This document shows positions 1 to 7,933 of a DNA stretch of 64,000 bases, piece by piece (the stretch's first letter is position 1; the number at the start of each line of letters is the position of its first letter). The position numbers and the translations under genes were made by a program. This DNA comes from JAHEAO01 sp041633555 (GTDB lineage Bacteria > Pseudomonadota > Alphaproteobacteria > Rhodobacterales > Rhodobacteraceae), in the NCBI GenBank assembly GCA_041633555.1, contig JBFKFZ010000005.1:44145-108144 (forward strand). Reading direction: 5' to 3'. The notes below the pieces were generated by a model. The model was not told the origin of the DNA. It worked only from the letters and a program-made list of their open reading frames with translations, and did no database searches.

Positions 1-19
1 TGCAGGGTGAAACTGGCCC

Positions 20-47
20 TTGTTAGTATCTTGCATTTTCCTATATT
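20..47 (+). promoter_or_regulatory. Candidate promoter of mnmA
   Basis: A -35-like TTGTTA (20-25) and a -10-like TATATT (42-47) are separated by 16 bases. They lie just upstream of the preferred mnmA start at 77, which has an AAAGG element at about 62-66. The -10 matches the sigma-70 consensus at 5 of 6 bases and the -35 at 4 of 6. The upstream gene is outside the window, so read-through from further left cannot be excluded. Confidence 0.4.
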
Positions 48-76
48 CCGTCAGACTTCGAAAAAGGTTGGTGGTG

Positions 77-1225
77 ATGGCACTCGACGGCGACATGGCT
101 GGTCTGAATTCCCTGGGCTTTGACAAGGCCCCGGCCGAAACCCGCGTCGTCGTGGCGATGTCGGGCGGGGTGGATTCGTCGGTCGTCGCGGCGGAACTGG
201 CGCGGGCCGGTTATGACGTGGTGGGCGTGACGCTGCAGCTTTACGATCATGGCGCCGCGCTAGCGAAAAAGGGGGCTTGCTGCGCGGGGCGCGACATTCA
301 CGATGCGCGGCGGGTCGCCGATGAGATGGGCTTTCCACATTACGTCCTGGATTACGAGAACGTCTTTCGCGACGCGGTAATCGACGAATTTGCCGACAGC
401 TACCTGGCCGGTGCGACGCCGGTGCCCTGCATCCGCTGCAACGAGCGGGTAAAGTTCAAGGATCTCATGGAGACTGCGCGCGACCTCGAGGCCGACTGCA
501 TGGCAACGGGTCATTACATCCAGCGCAAGATCGGTGCGAATGGCCCCGAACTGCATGCCGCCGCCGATTCCGCCCGTGACCAGAGCTATTTCCTGTTCTC
601 GACGACGCGCACGCAGCTCGATTATCTGCGCTTCCCGCTCGGGCATCTGAAATCCAAGGCGGAGACGCGCGCGCTTGCCGCGAAATACGGCCTTGGCGTC
701 GCCGACAAGCCCGACAGTCAGGACATCTGCTTCGTGCCGAATGGCAACTATGCCAGCGTCATCGAGAAGCTGCGCCCCGGCGCTGCGGAGCCGGGCGAGA
801 TCGTCGACATGGACGGCAGGGTTCTGGCGCATCACGACGGCGTCATTCACTACACGATCGGTCAGCGGCGGGGCCTCGGTATCGGCGGGCTCGCCGACCC
901 GCTCTACGTAGTGAAACTCGATGTCGACGCGCACCGCGTCGTGGTCGGCCCGAAAGAGCTGCTCGCAACGCGGATCGTGCCGGTGCGCGAGATCAACTGG
1001 CTGGGCGACGGCAGCTTCGACGCGGTGGCCGAGCGCGAGATCGCCGTAAAGGTCCGCTCAACCCGTCCGCCCCGCGCCGCGATCCTGCGCGCAACCAGTT
1101 CCACGACGGCGGAGGTCGAACTGCTGACGCCCGAAGAAGGGGTTAGCCCCGGCCAGGCCTGCGTCTTCTACGACCCCAAAAGCCCCCGCATCTTCGGCGG
1201 GGGCTGGATCTGGCGCGGCTGCTGA
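77..1225 (+). CDS. mnmA: tRNA-specific 2-thiouridylase MnmA
   Basis: ATP-dependent enzyme that thiolates U34 of Glu, Gln and Lys tRNAs in the cytoplasm, using sulfur relayed from a cysteine desulfurase. The PP-loop SGGVDSS is at residues 29-35. The nucleophilic cysteine lies in PVPCIRCN (about residue 118), and the partner cysteine is in DSQDICF near residue 217. Length (382 aa) fits the family. The frame is open back to base 20, but ATG 77 follows an AAAGG element and removes a hydrophobic N-terminal stretch that does not belong to MnmA, so I prefer 77. The gene converges on lpxB, leaving about 100 bases between stops. Its last codons also hold a hairpin that looks like the lpxB terminator on the other strand. 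Confidence 0.93.
   Translation: MALDGDMAGLNSLGFDKAPAETRVVVAMSGGVDSSVVAAELARAGYDVVGVTLQLYDHGAALAKKGACCAGRDIHDARRVADEMGFPHYVLDYENVFRDAVIDEFADSYLAGATPVPCIRCNERVKFKDLMETARDLEADCMATGHYIQRKIGANGPELHAAADSARDQSYFLFSTTRTQLDYLRFPLGHLKSKAETRALAAKYGLGVADKPDSQDICFVPNGNYASVIEKLRPGAAEPGEIVDMDGRVLAHHDGVIHYTIGQRRGLGIGGLADPLYVVKLDVDAHRVVVGPKELLATRIVPVREINWLGDGSFDAVAEREIAVKVRSTRPPRAAILRATSSTTAEVELLTPEEGVSPGQACVFYDPKSPRIFGGGWIWRGC
1178..1205 (-). terminator. Terminator-like hairpin for the bamA-lpxB operon, inside mnmA
   Basis: Read leftward, a perfect 9-bp stem (1197-1205 with 1181-1189, 7-base loop) runs into four Ts. It lies about 120 bases beyond the lpxB stop. On the plus strand the same bases encode the C-terminal residues of MnmA, and no T-run follows in that direction, so only leftward transcription should stop here. 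Confidence 0.6.
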
Positions 1226-1326
1226 AGTTTGAGAATGCCCGGCGCCTGCGCCAATCCAGTCGTTTCAGGACTTTCCTTGCGTGCGGTGTCATCGGCTCGG
1301 GCATCTCAGACCAGAGATGGTCGCGA

Positions 1327-2493
1327 TCAACTTTCGAGCCCCGACAGCACCGCTCGCGCCGCGCGCAGACCCGGCGGTTCCTGCCCCTGCCCTAGCGCCT
1401 TCATCGTCGCGGTCATGGCGTCCAGCTGATCCTGCCGTTGTGCGGGGTCGGCCAAGAGTGCGGTCAGCGCCCGGGCGATCGGCGCTGCCTTGCAATTCGG
1501 GCCAAGAAATTCCGGCACCACCAGTTTCTTGCTGACAAGGTTCACGAGCGTCACCGAGTCGAGCTTGACCATGCGGCTTAGGATCTGCCAGCTGAGCCAG
1601 TTCATATCATAGGCGATCACCATCGGCGTCGCGGCCGCCGCGAGTTCCAGCGACACCGTGCCAGACGCGGCCAGCGCCGCGTTGGCGGCAGCGAAGGCGG
1701 TGCGCTTGCGCGCCTCGGCCTCGCGGGGCGGCGATCCGCGCGGATCGAGGACGATCGGATCGCCCGGCCAGCAGGCGGCGAAATCCAGTACCGGCTCGAC
1801 CACTGCCGGGGCGGCGGGCACGACGATGCGCACCTTGGGATGGGCATCTAGGATCAGGCGCAGGGCCTCACCGAAGACCGGCGACAGACGGCTGACCTCG
1901 CCCTTGCGCGATCCCGGCAGGACCAGCATCACGGGTGCATCGGCAAGCCCGTGCTCTGCGCGGAATGCGGCGACCTCTGTGTCGCTCGGGACCGGTTCGG
2001 CGACCACCGGGTGACCGACGAAATCGCAGCGCATACCCGCGGCTTCCATATAGGGCGGCTCGAATGGCAGCAGCGCCAGCACTTGATCGACGCATTTCGC
2101 CATCTTAGCGGCCCGCCCCGAGCGCCAGGCCCAGACCGAGGGGGCGACGTAATGCACGATGCGCAGCGCCGATGCGGCCCGGGTCCGTTGCGCCACCCGC
2201 AGGCAGAAATCGGGACTGTCTATAGTGATCAGCACATCCGGCTGCCGTTTGAGGATGTCGGCCGCCGTTTCCCTGATCCGCTGCGTCAGCGAGCGGTATT
2301 TCGGCAGGATCTCGGCAAGGCCCATGACCGAAAGTTCATCCATCGGAAAGAGGCTCTGCAGCCCCTCGGCCTGCATCTGCGGACCGCCGACCCCAAGGAA
2401 CTCGACCCCGTCCGCTAGTTCCTTCAGCCCGGCCATCAGGGCGCCGCCGAGCTTGTCGCCCGAGGCCTCTCCGGCAACCAGGTAGATGCGCAT
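1327..2493 (-). CDS. lpxB: Lipid-A-disaccharide synthase LpxB
   Basis: Glycosyltransferase family 19 enzyme at the inner face of the cytoplasmic membrane. It joins UDP-2,3-diacylglucosamine to lipid X to form the lipid A disaccharide. The protein begins MRIYLVAGEASGDKLGG, the typical LpxB N-terminus, and later has the LPGSRKGEV segment of the nucleotide-sugar binding half. Length is 388 aa. The ATG at 2493 overlaps the lpxI stop by one base (TGATG), so translation is probably coupled, and the longer upstream frame was rejected. It is the last gene of the leftward bamA-skp-fabZ-lpxA-lpxI-lpxB series. Confidence 0.95.
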   Translation of the reverse strand: MRIYLVAGEASGDKLGGALMAGLKELADGVEFLGVGGPQMQAEGLQSLFPMDELSVMGLAEILPKYRSLTQRIRETAADILKRQPDVLITIDSPDFCLRVAQRTRAASALRIVHYVAPSVWAWRSGRAAKMAKCVDQVLALLPFEPPYMEAAGMRCDFVGHPVVAEPVPSDTEVAAFRAEHGLADAPVMLVLPGSRKGEVSRLSPVFGEALRLILDAHPKVRIVVPAAPAVVEPVLDFAACWPGDPIVLDPRGSPPREAEARKRTAFAAANAALAASGTVSLELAAAATPMVIAYDMNWLSWQILSRMVKLDSVTLVNLVSKKLVVPEFLGPNCKAAPIARALTALLADPAQRQDQLDAMTATMKALGQGQEPPGLRAARAVLSGLES

Positions 2494-3302
2494 CAGGGTG
2501 CCCCCCGCACCCACAGGAAGAGGCCTGCCTCGTTGCAGGCTTCGATGACCGCTTCGACATCGAGGACCATGACGCCGGCGGCTTCGATCACGATGCCCTT
2601 TAGCCCGGCGGCTTCGGCCCGGACGACTGTCCTCGGTCCGATTACCGGCAGGTCGGCGCGCAGATCCTGACCGGGTTTCGGGGCCTTGTAGAGGATCCCG
2701 CCCTCTGGCCCCTTTGGCCTTTCAGCTTCGAGAGAACGCAGCATCCAGTCAGTGCCGCCGAGCGCCTCGACGGCAAGCGCCTGACCCGCCGCCACGACAC
2801 AGCCCTGTCCGACATCCACCGCGCCAAGAGCCGCGACGATGCCTGAACCACGCACCGCGTCGGCCCGGTCGCGCTCGCCCGGCACCGCGCGCGTCAGCAC
2901 GCCCTTTGGCGGTAGCAGTTCCGGCATCACCTCGTGCACGGCCCTCAGAGCGAAGCCGAATTCCTCGATGATCGCGAGGATCTCGCGCAGCGCACCGTCG
3001 TCGCCGGCAGTGATTGCAGCGACGATCCCCGGCACGAAAGGCTCGGTGGCAGAATCGACCGCCGCGGGGTCGAGGGTCGGTCGCTTGACTCGGCCGGCGA
3101 GACAAAGCTCGGTCACGCCGCGATCGCGCAGATCGGTCAGCATCGATCCCAGATGCTCTACCCGGAAGCGGATCGGGGTGACGCCGTCGATCTTGGCGGG
3201 AAACCCCTCGAGTTCGACGACCATCGGCGACTGGCCGCTGTCGACGAGATGCCAGTAGAGCACCCTCGGCAGCACTCCCTCGCCCGAGATGATGGCCAGC
3301 AC
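2493..3302 (-). CDS. lpxI: UDP-2,3-diacylglucosamine pyrophosphatase LpxI
   Basis: LpxI (DUF1009 family) hydrolyses UDP-2,3-diacylglucosamine to lipid X and UMP. It replaces LpxH in many alphaproteobacteria. The 269-aa protein opens with an IISGEGVLP segment typical of the family and contains GCVVAAGQALAVEA and KAPKPGQDLRADLPVIGP in the C-terminal catalytic half. The start is GTG at 3302 behind GAGGGCAGGGCG. It sits 10 bases after the lpxA stop and abuts lpxB, its pathway successor. No lpxH-like gene is seen in the window, which fits LpxI being the functional hydrolase here. Confidence 0.93.
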   Translation of the reverse strand: MLAIISGEGVLPRVLYWHLVDSGQSPMVVELEGFPAKIDGVTPIRFRVEHLGSMLTDLRDRGVTELCLAGRVKRPTLDPAAVDSATEPFVPGIVAAITAGDDGALREILAIIEEFGFALRAVHEVMPELLPPKGVLTRAVPGERDRADAVRGSGIVAALGAVDVGQGCVVAAGQALAVEALGGTDWMLRSLEAERPKGPEGGILYKAPKPGQDLRADLPVIGPRTVVRAEAAGLKGIVIEAAGVMVLDVEAVIEACNEAGLFLWVRGAP

Positions 3303-3312
3303 CGCCCTGCCC

Positions 3313-4110
3313 TCAGCTTGGCGTCAGGAACGACCGGTCGCTGGTGGCGAGAATGAAATCCACCACCTCGCGCACATAGTCGCTATCGGTTTCAGCTGCG
3401 ATCCGGCGGGCGCGATCCTGAAAGGTGCCATCGCCCTCTGCCAGCGCCTGATAGGCGGTGCGCAGCGCTGTGATCTCGGCCCGAGCCACGCCGCGGCGCT
3501 TAAGCCCGACAAGGTTCAGCCCGTCAAGCTCGCCGCGCGGCCCCTGCACAAGCCCGTGCGGGATCACGTCGTTCGTCACCATGGTCAGGGCGCCGATGAT
3601 CGCGCCCTTGCCGATCCGCACCCATTGATGAATGCCCGCAAGCCCGCCGATTATGACGTCGTCACCGACATCACAATGCCCGGCCAGCGCCGCCTGGTTG
3701 GCCATGATCACCCGGTTTCCGACCTTGACGTCATGGCCGACATGGGCACCTGTCATGAACAGGCAATCGTTGCCGACCGAAGTCACACCACCGCCGCCCT
3801 CGGTGCCGAGGTTCAGCGTCGCGCCCTCGCGGATCCGGTTGCGCTTGCCGACCAACAGACGGGTCCGCTCGCCGGCATATTTCAGATCCTGCGGGATCTC
3901 TCCGACCACCGCAAAGGGAAAGACCACGGTTTCGTCGCCGACCTCGGTCCAGCCTGTCACCACGGCGTGGCTTTTCAGATGCACGGCCCGCCCCAGCGTG
4001 ACATCCGCGCCGACCACCGAGAACGGCCCGATGACGCAATCAGCGCCGACCGTCGCCCCGTTTTCGATGACGGCGCTGGCATGCACCTGCGCGGAGGAAT
4101 CAATGGCCAT
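3313..4110 (-). CDS. lpxA: UDP-N-acetylglucosamine acyltransferase LpxA
   Basis: First step of lipid A synthesis: transfer of a 3-hydroxyacyl chain from ACP to UDP-GlcNAc. The N-terminal two thirds show hexapeptide repeats of a left-handed beta helix (for example ENGATVGADCVIGPFSVVG). A histidine in the MTGAHVGHDVKVG segment is in the position of the LpxA catalytic histidine. The C-terminal helical domain includes GLKRRGV. Length is 265 aa, normal for LpxA. The gene begins 6 bases after fabZ and ends 10 bases before lpxI, within the leftward lipid A cluster. Confidence 0.95.
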   Translation of the reverse strand: MAIDSSAQVHASAVIENGATVGADCVIGPFSVVGADVTLGRAVHLKSHAVVTGWTEVGDETVVFPFAVVGEIPQDLKYAGERTRLLVGKRNRIREGATLNLGTEGGGGVTSVGNDCLFMTGAHVGHDVKVGNRVIMANQAALAGHCDVGDDVIIGGLAGIHQWVRIGKGAIIGALTMVTNDVIPHGLVQGPRGELDGLNLVGLKRRGVARAEITALRTAYQALAEGDGTFQDRARRIAAETDSDYVREVVDFILATSDRSFLTPS

Positions 4111-4116
4111 GCCGGG

Positions 4117-4575
4117 TCAGTCCTTCGGCAGGTCCATCATCGCGGTGAACTCGGCCTCCGCGGCCAGTTCGCCGTCAACCTCGGCGCGGCCGGAGAATTT
4201 CCAGATCTTGCCGCCGCCACGTTTGGTCTCGACATGCAGTTTGAGTACGTCGCCGGGCACCACCTTGCGGCGGAACTTGCAGTTGTCGATGGCCATGAAA
4301 TAGACGAGGAAATTCTTGTCCGCGAGGCCCATCGAGACCCCGACCATCACGGCGGAGGTTTGCGCCATCGCCTCGATGATGGTCACGCCCGGCATGATCG
4401 GCGCGCCAGGGAAATGACCCTGGAAGTGCGGCTCGTTGAAGGTGACGTTCTTGATGCCCGTCGCGGTCTTGCCGTCCATGATATCGACGACCTTGTCGAC
4501 CAAGAGGAACGGGTAGCGGTGCGGAATGATCCGTTGGATCAGGTCGATATCGGCGGTTGTTTGATCTGTCCTCAT
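4117..4575 (-). CDS. fabZ: 3-hydroxyacyl-ACP dehydratase FabZ
   Basis: Hot-dog fold dehydratase of fatty acid elongation that draws on the same 3-hydroxyacyl-ACP pool as LpxA. The conserved HRYPFLLVD segment, catalytic-region HFQGHFPGAPIMPGV, and IEAMAQ helix are all present in the 152-aa protein. ATG 4575 lies behind AGGGACGG; the upstream in-frame extension has no family similarity. The neighbours skp and lpxA give the classic order. A small inverted repeat, GGTAGC/GCTACC, sits at 4604-4620 between skp and fabZ, with no T-run, so it is not called a terminator. Confidence 0.95.
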   Translation of the reverse strand: MRTDQTTADIDLIQRIIPHRYPFLLVDKVVDIMDGKTATGIKNVTFNEPHFQGHFPGAPIMPGVTIIEAMAQTSAVMVGVSMGLADKNFLVYFMAIDNCKFRRKVVPGDVLKLHVETKRGGGKIWKFSGRAEVDGELAAEAEFTAMMDLPKD

Positions 4576-4645
4576 GGTCCGTCCCTGTATTGCTTTGCAA
4601 CGTGGTAGCAACTCGCTACCTGCCCTACAAGCATAGGGGTCAGGA

Positions 4646-5236
4646 TCACTGTGGCGCGGCCTCTTCGCCCACACCCGGATCTGCCGGTGCCAGATCGCCA
4701 GGATCCGCGCCGCTGGCGAGCGCAGCGTTGATCCGCGCGATCACCTCGTCGGTGATATCCGCACTGTCGGCAGACAGGATGACGCTGCGCCGCTCAAGGA
4801 TCACGATGGCGCCGCGCTCGCGGCCGATGCTGGTCAGGATCGGCGCGATCACCTCGATGAAGCTCTGCCGCTCGGCCTCGCGGCGCCTCTGCAATTCGCG
4901 TTCCTTGGCGTCCTGCTCGGATCGGATCCGGCGCACTTTGGCATCGAATGCATCGGCAAGCGCCCGGAACTCCTCGGGGTTCATGTTGGGTCGCTTTCGC
5001 GTCAGCTCCTGCTCTTCGGCATTCAGGTCCGCCTCGATCCGCCGGTTCTCGGTGACAAGAGCCTCCAGCGCGAATTCGAGATCCTGGGTTATGTTTAGGC
5101 CGATATCGCTGCTGGCGAAGACCAGTTCGCTGTCGATGGTCAGGATCGGGGACTGGTTGACGGCAGCCTCCTGCGCAGTCGCAGACCCGACTATCGCAAG
5201 GACAGCCGCAACCGCGATACCCAGACCCCGAACCAT
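4646..5236 (-). CDS. skp: Periplasmic chaperone Skp/OmpH family
   Basis: Periplasmic holdase that binds unfolded outer-membrane proteins on their way to BamA. The N-terminus is a signal peptide with a likely cut after the ATA near residue 21. The middle (about residues 55-125) is rich in Glu, Arg, Gln and Leu and should form the long coiled-coil arms typical of Skp. The acidic, alanine- and proline-rich tail ends EEAAPQ. Length (196 aa) is slightly above the usual range because of that tail. The start lies 2 bases past the bamA stop, so the two are co-transcribed. Sequence identity in this family is always low, so the call leans partly on gene order. Confidence 0.85.
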   Translation of the reverse strand: MVRGLGIAVAAVLAIVGSATAQEAAVNQSPILTIDSELVFASSDIGLNITQDLEFALEALVTENRRIEADLNAEEQELTRKRPNMNPEEFRALADAFDAKVRRIRSEQDAKERELQRRREAERQSFIEVIAPILTSIGRERGAIVILERRSVILSADSADITDEVIARINAALASGADPGDLAPADPGVGEEAAPQ

Positions 5237-5238
5237 GG

Positions 5239-7578
5239 TCAGAACTGGGTCGAGATCGTCAGGTCGAAGCTTTGCTCCTTGTCGTAATTCTCTTTCTGCA
5301 AGGCCTTCGAGAAATTGAAGCGCAGCGGGCCAAGGGCCGTCGTCCAGAAAATCGAGATGCCAGCGGTGGCACGCCAGATCTGGCTGTCGTCGATCGCGCC
5401 GCCCGCGTCATTGTCGAGCCCCCAGACCGAGCCAACATCAAAGAAGAGGCCGCCGGTAATGCCGTATTCCTCTGGCAGCCCAAGCGGGAATTCGGACTCG
5501 AGCCGCGCGACGGCGAAGAAGTTGCCGCCAAGCGCATCCTCGTTCGGCACCGTCAGGTCACGCGGACCGACGCCCGCCGCCTCGAAGCCGCGCATCCGCG
5601 AGGAGGTCAGGAAGAAGCGGTCATTCAGCCGGCTGTTACCGCCGCTGGTGTTCAGCGCGCCGCCCTCGAGCGTGGCGCGCAGCGTGACATCTTCATTCCA
5701 GATCTTGCGCTCCGCGGTGGCCGTTGCGGTGGTCGTGATGAACTGCACGTCATTCTCGAGCGCCGTGAACTCCTGACCGAAGCGCAGCGCCAGTACCGTC
5801 TGCGGGTTCAGCCCGTTGCGGCGATTGTCCCAGCTGTAGCTGTAGCCGACCGTGTTGCCATAAAGCTCGCCCTGCGCCGCTTCAGCCATCAGGACCAACG
5901 ACGAGCCGCTATCGACGTTGAAGATCTGGTCGCGAGTAAGCGCGTAGCTCAACCGCAGGCGGCCATTCTCGCTGACCGGGAAGTCAAAGGACGGGCTGAT
6001 CTTGGCCTTCTCGGTATCGTAGCTCGTATAGTCAAACTCTGTCTGCCGGTAACTTGCCTCGAAGCCGAAAGAGAGGTCGCGGCCAAGGAAGGCCGGCTCT
6101 ACGAAGACGAGGCTGGTATCTGCATTGTCGACCCCGGCAGACACGCTTATACTCAGCCGCTGACCGCGGCCGAGAAAGTTGCGCTCGGTAAAGCTGCCGG
6201 TGACACCGACGCCCGATTGCACGCTGTAGCTTGCGCCGAAGGACAGCGAGCCGGTCAGCGCCTCTTCGACGTCGACATCGACGATCACCTGATCTTCCGA
6301 TGTGCCCTGACGGGCCTCGACATCGGCCGTCTCGAACAGGCCGAGCGCGCGGATCCGTTCAGCGGATTCGCGAATCTCGCGCGGATTGAACGGATCGCCC
6401 TCGACGGTCTTGAATTCGCGACGGATCACGCGGTCGAGCGTCGTGGCATTGCCCTCGATATCGATGCGTTCGACGAAGATGCGCGGGCCGCGCACCAGCG
6501 CGAATTCCACGTCCAACGTCAGGTCCCGCTCATTGCGGGTGATTCGCGGATCGACGCGGACGAAGTTGAGGCCCTTGCGTACGGCCAGATTTTCCATGCG
6601 GGCGATGGTGTTCTCGATCCAGAGCGGCGAGTAGGCGGTACCGGGGCGGATCCGGGACATCGCCAGGAATTCATCGGAATCGACCTCTGGCAGGTCGCTC
6701 GAGGCAGTGATCTGGCCGAAATTGAAACTCTGCCCCTCCTTCAAGGTGAAGGTCAGGAAGAACGCATTGCGCTCGCGCGAGAAATCGGAAGTTACTGACA
6801 GGATCTCGAAATCGACATAGCCGCGGGCCTGATAGAAATCGCGCAGCAGTTGCTTGTCGAGTTCCACCCGGTCCTCGATGAAGGTATCGCGGCGAATGAT
6901 GCGGCGCAGAAGACCGGCCTGCTTGGTATCGAGAACCCGGCGCAGACGGCTGTCGGAATAGGCGCGGTTGCCGACGAAGGAAAGGCGCTCGATCTCGACC
7001 ACCCGGCCCTCGGCCACTTCAAAGACCACATCGACACGGTTGTCCGGCTGGCGGATCAGCCGCGGCGTGACGGTCGCGGCCAGGCGGCCCTGCACGCGGT
7101 AGGCCTCGGTGATGGCCGCAGCGTCCTGCTCTACCTGGCTGGGATTCAGCACACGGCGCGGCTGCGATTGCACCAGCGCCAGCGCGTCCTCGTCGCTGAG
7201 CCGCCGGTTGCCCTCGACCGCGATACGGTTGATCGTCGGCCATTCCGCAACCCGGATCAGCAGCGTTCCGCCCTGCGGAACGAACTCGACGGTTTCGAAG
7301 AGACCGCTTTGCAGGACATTCTGATAGGCCGCGTTCAGTTCACCGCCTGTGAGGCTTTGGCCGCGGGCGATTCCGCTGAGCGCGACGACCGAGGCGTCGT
7401 TGATGCGCTGGTTGCCTTCGACCTGGACATTGCTGAACTGGTAGCTCTGCGCCAGTGCGGCCCGCGGCACGAACGTGCAAAGGGCTGTCACTGCTAGGCA
7501 AATCACGAAGACGGCACGAAAAGCCAGACCTGAATTAACCGAAGCGACACCCGCTTCGCTGCCGCACCTGTTGATCAT
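5239..7578 (-). CDS. bamA: Outer membrane protein assembly factor BamA
   Basis: Core of the BAM complex that folds and inserts outer-membrane beta barrels. A signal peptide ends near ALAQS (about residue 44). It is followed by five POTRA repeats (recognisable starts include VQVEGNQRI, IAVEGNRRL, LSFVGNRAY and IDIEGNATT) and a C-terminal barrel from about residue 430. The barrel contains the SFGASYS, FLGRGQRLS and MRGFEAAGVGPRD segments and ends with the aromatic signature TISTQF. The 779-aa length is normal. A terminator and a TTGACA promoter element precede it, so it heads a unit separate from the rseP genes upstream. skp and the lipid A genes follow closely. Confidence 0.97.
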   Translation of the reverse strand: MINRCGSEAGVASVNSGLAFRAVFVICLAVTALCTFVPRAALAQSYQFSNVQVEGNQRINDASVVALSGIARGQSLTGGELNAAYQNVLQSGLFETVEFVPQGGTLLIRVAEWPTINRIAVEGNRRLSDEDALALVQSQPRRVLNPSQVEQDAAAITEAYRVQGRLAATVTPRLIRQPDNRVDVVFEVAEGRVVEIERLSFVGNRAYSDSRLRRVLDTKQAGLLRRIIRRDTFIEDRVELDKQLLRDFYQARGYVDFEILSVTSDFSRERNAFFLTFTLKEGQSFNFGQITASSDLPEVDSDEFLAMSRIRPGTAYSPLWIENTIARMENLAVRKGLNFVRVDPRITRNERDLTLDVEFALVRGPRIFVERIDIEGNATTLDRVIRREFKTVEGDPFNPREIRESAERIRALGLFETADVEARQGTSEDQVIVDVDVEEALTGSLSFGASYSVQSGVGVTGSFTERNFLGRGQRLSISVSAGVDNADTSLVFVEPAFLGRDLSFGFEASYRQTEFDYTSYDTEKAKISPSFDFPVSENGRLRLSYALTRDQIFNVDSGSSLVLMAEAAQGELYGNTVGYSYSWDNRRNGLNPQTVLALRFGQEFTALENDVQFITTTATATAERKIWNEDVTLRATLEGGALNTSGGNSRLNDRFFLTSSRMRGFEAAGVGPRDLTVPNEDALGGNFFAVARLESEFPLGLPEEYGITGGLFFDVGSVWGLDNDAGGAIDDSQIWRATAGISIFWTTALGPLRFNFSKALQKENYDKEQSFDLTISTQF

Positions 7579-7612
7579 TGCCCCCGATCCATTTTTGTAT
7601 TCCCTGAAGAGC

Positions 7613-7641
7613 TAGGTATCGGGATTGTCTGGGCTTGTCAA
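7613..7641 (-). promoter_or_regulatory. Candidate bamA promoter
   Basis: On the minus strand a perfect -35 TTGACA (7636-7641) is followed after 17 bases by TACCTA (7613-7618), a weak -10. Transcription would start near 7606, about 28 bases before the bamA ATG. The position directly after the terminator at 7648-7679 makes a separate bamA transcript plausible. Confidence 0.45.
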
Positions 7642-7647
7642 AATAGC

Positions 7648-7679
7648 AAAAACGCGCCCGATTGGATTTCCCCGGGCGC
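7648..7679 (-). terminator. Rho-independent terminator after the rseP/microprotein genes
   Basis: Minus-strand stem of 7 bp (GCGCCCG at 7673-7679 pairing with 7654-7660), 12-base loop, then a run of five Ts (7648-7652). It separates the pyrH-to-rseP block from bamA. Confidence 0.75.
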
Positions 7680-7705
7680 AGTCATTTCGGGCAATCTGCG
7701 TTGGT

Positions 7706-7837
7706 TCAGGAGTAGAGCGTGCCGATCAGGGCGCCTGCGCCGAGGGCCGCGAAAATGGTGGCGACGTAAAGCAGCCGATCCCAGTTCAGGTCGACCAGCA
7801 TGGCCAGCCCGCGATAGCCGCTTTCAATGGCTTGCAT
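7706..7837 (-). CDS. 43-aa single-span membrane microprotein between rseP and bamA
   Basis: A short reading frame below common ORF cut-offs. ATG 7837 follows a strong Shine-Dalgarno (GAGGAG, 7-8 bases upstream), and the TGA stop lies about 27 bases before the terminator at 7648-7679. The N-terminal half is amphipathic with an LNWDRLLY segment. Residues about 23-41 form a glycine/alanine-rich hydrophobic span (VATIFAALGAGALIGTLY). It is likely a single-pass inner-membrane protein made from the rseP transcript. I do not recognise a characterised family. The location next to the envelope-stress protease and BamA suggests an envelope role, but that is inference. Confidence 0.7.
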   Translation of the reverse strand: MQAIESGYRGLAMLVDLNWDRLLYVATIFAALGAGALIGTLYS

Positions 7838-7933
7838 GTCCGACTCCTCGCTCAATCATAGTGGCGTCACAAAGGTAGGCGGCGATTGCGGCAGGAGTGT
7901 GGCGAGGTTAGGGAAATGGCCCTGCAAATGGGC

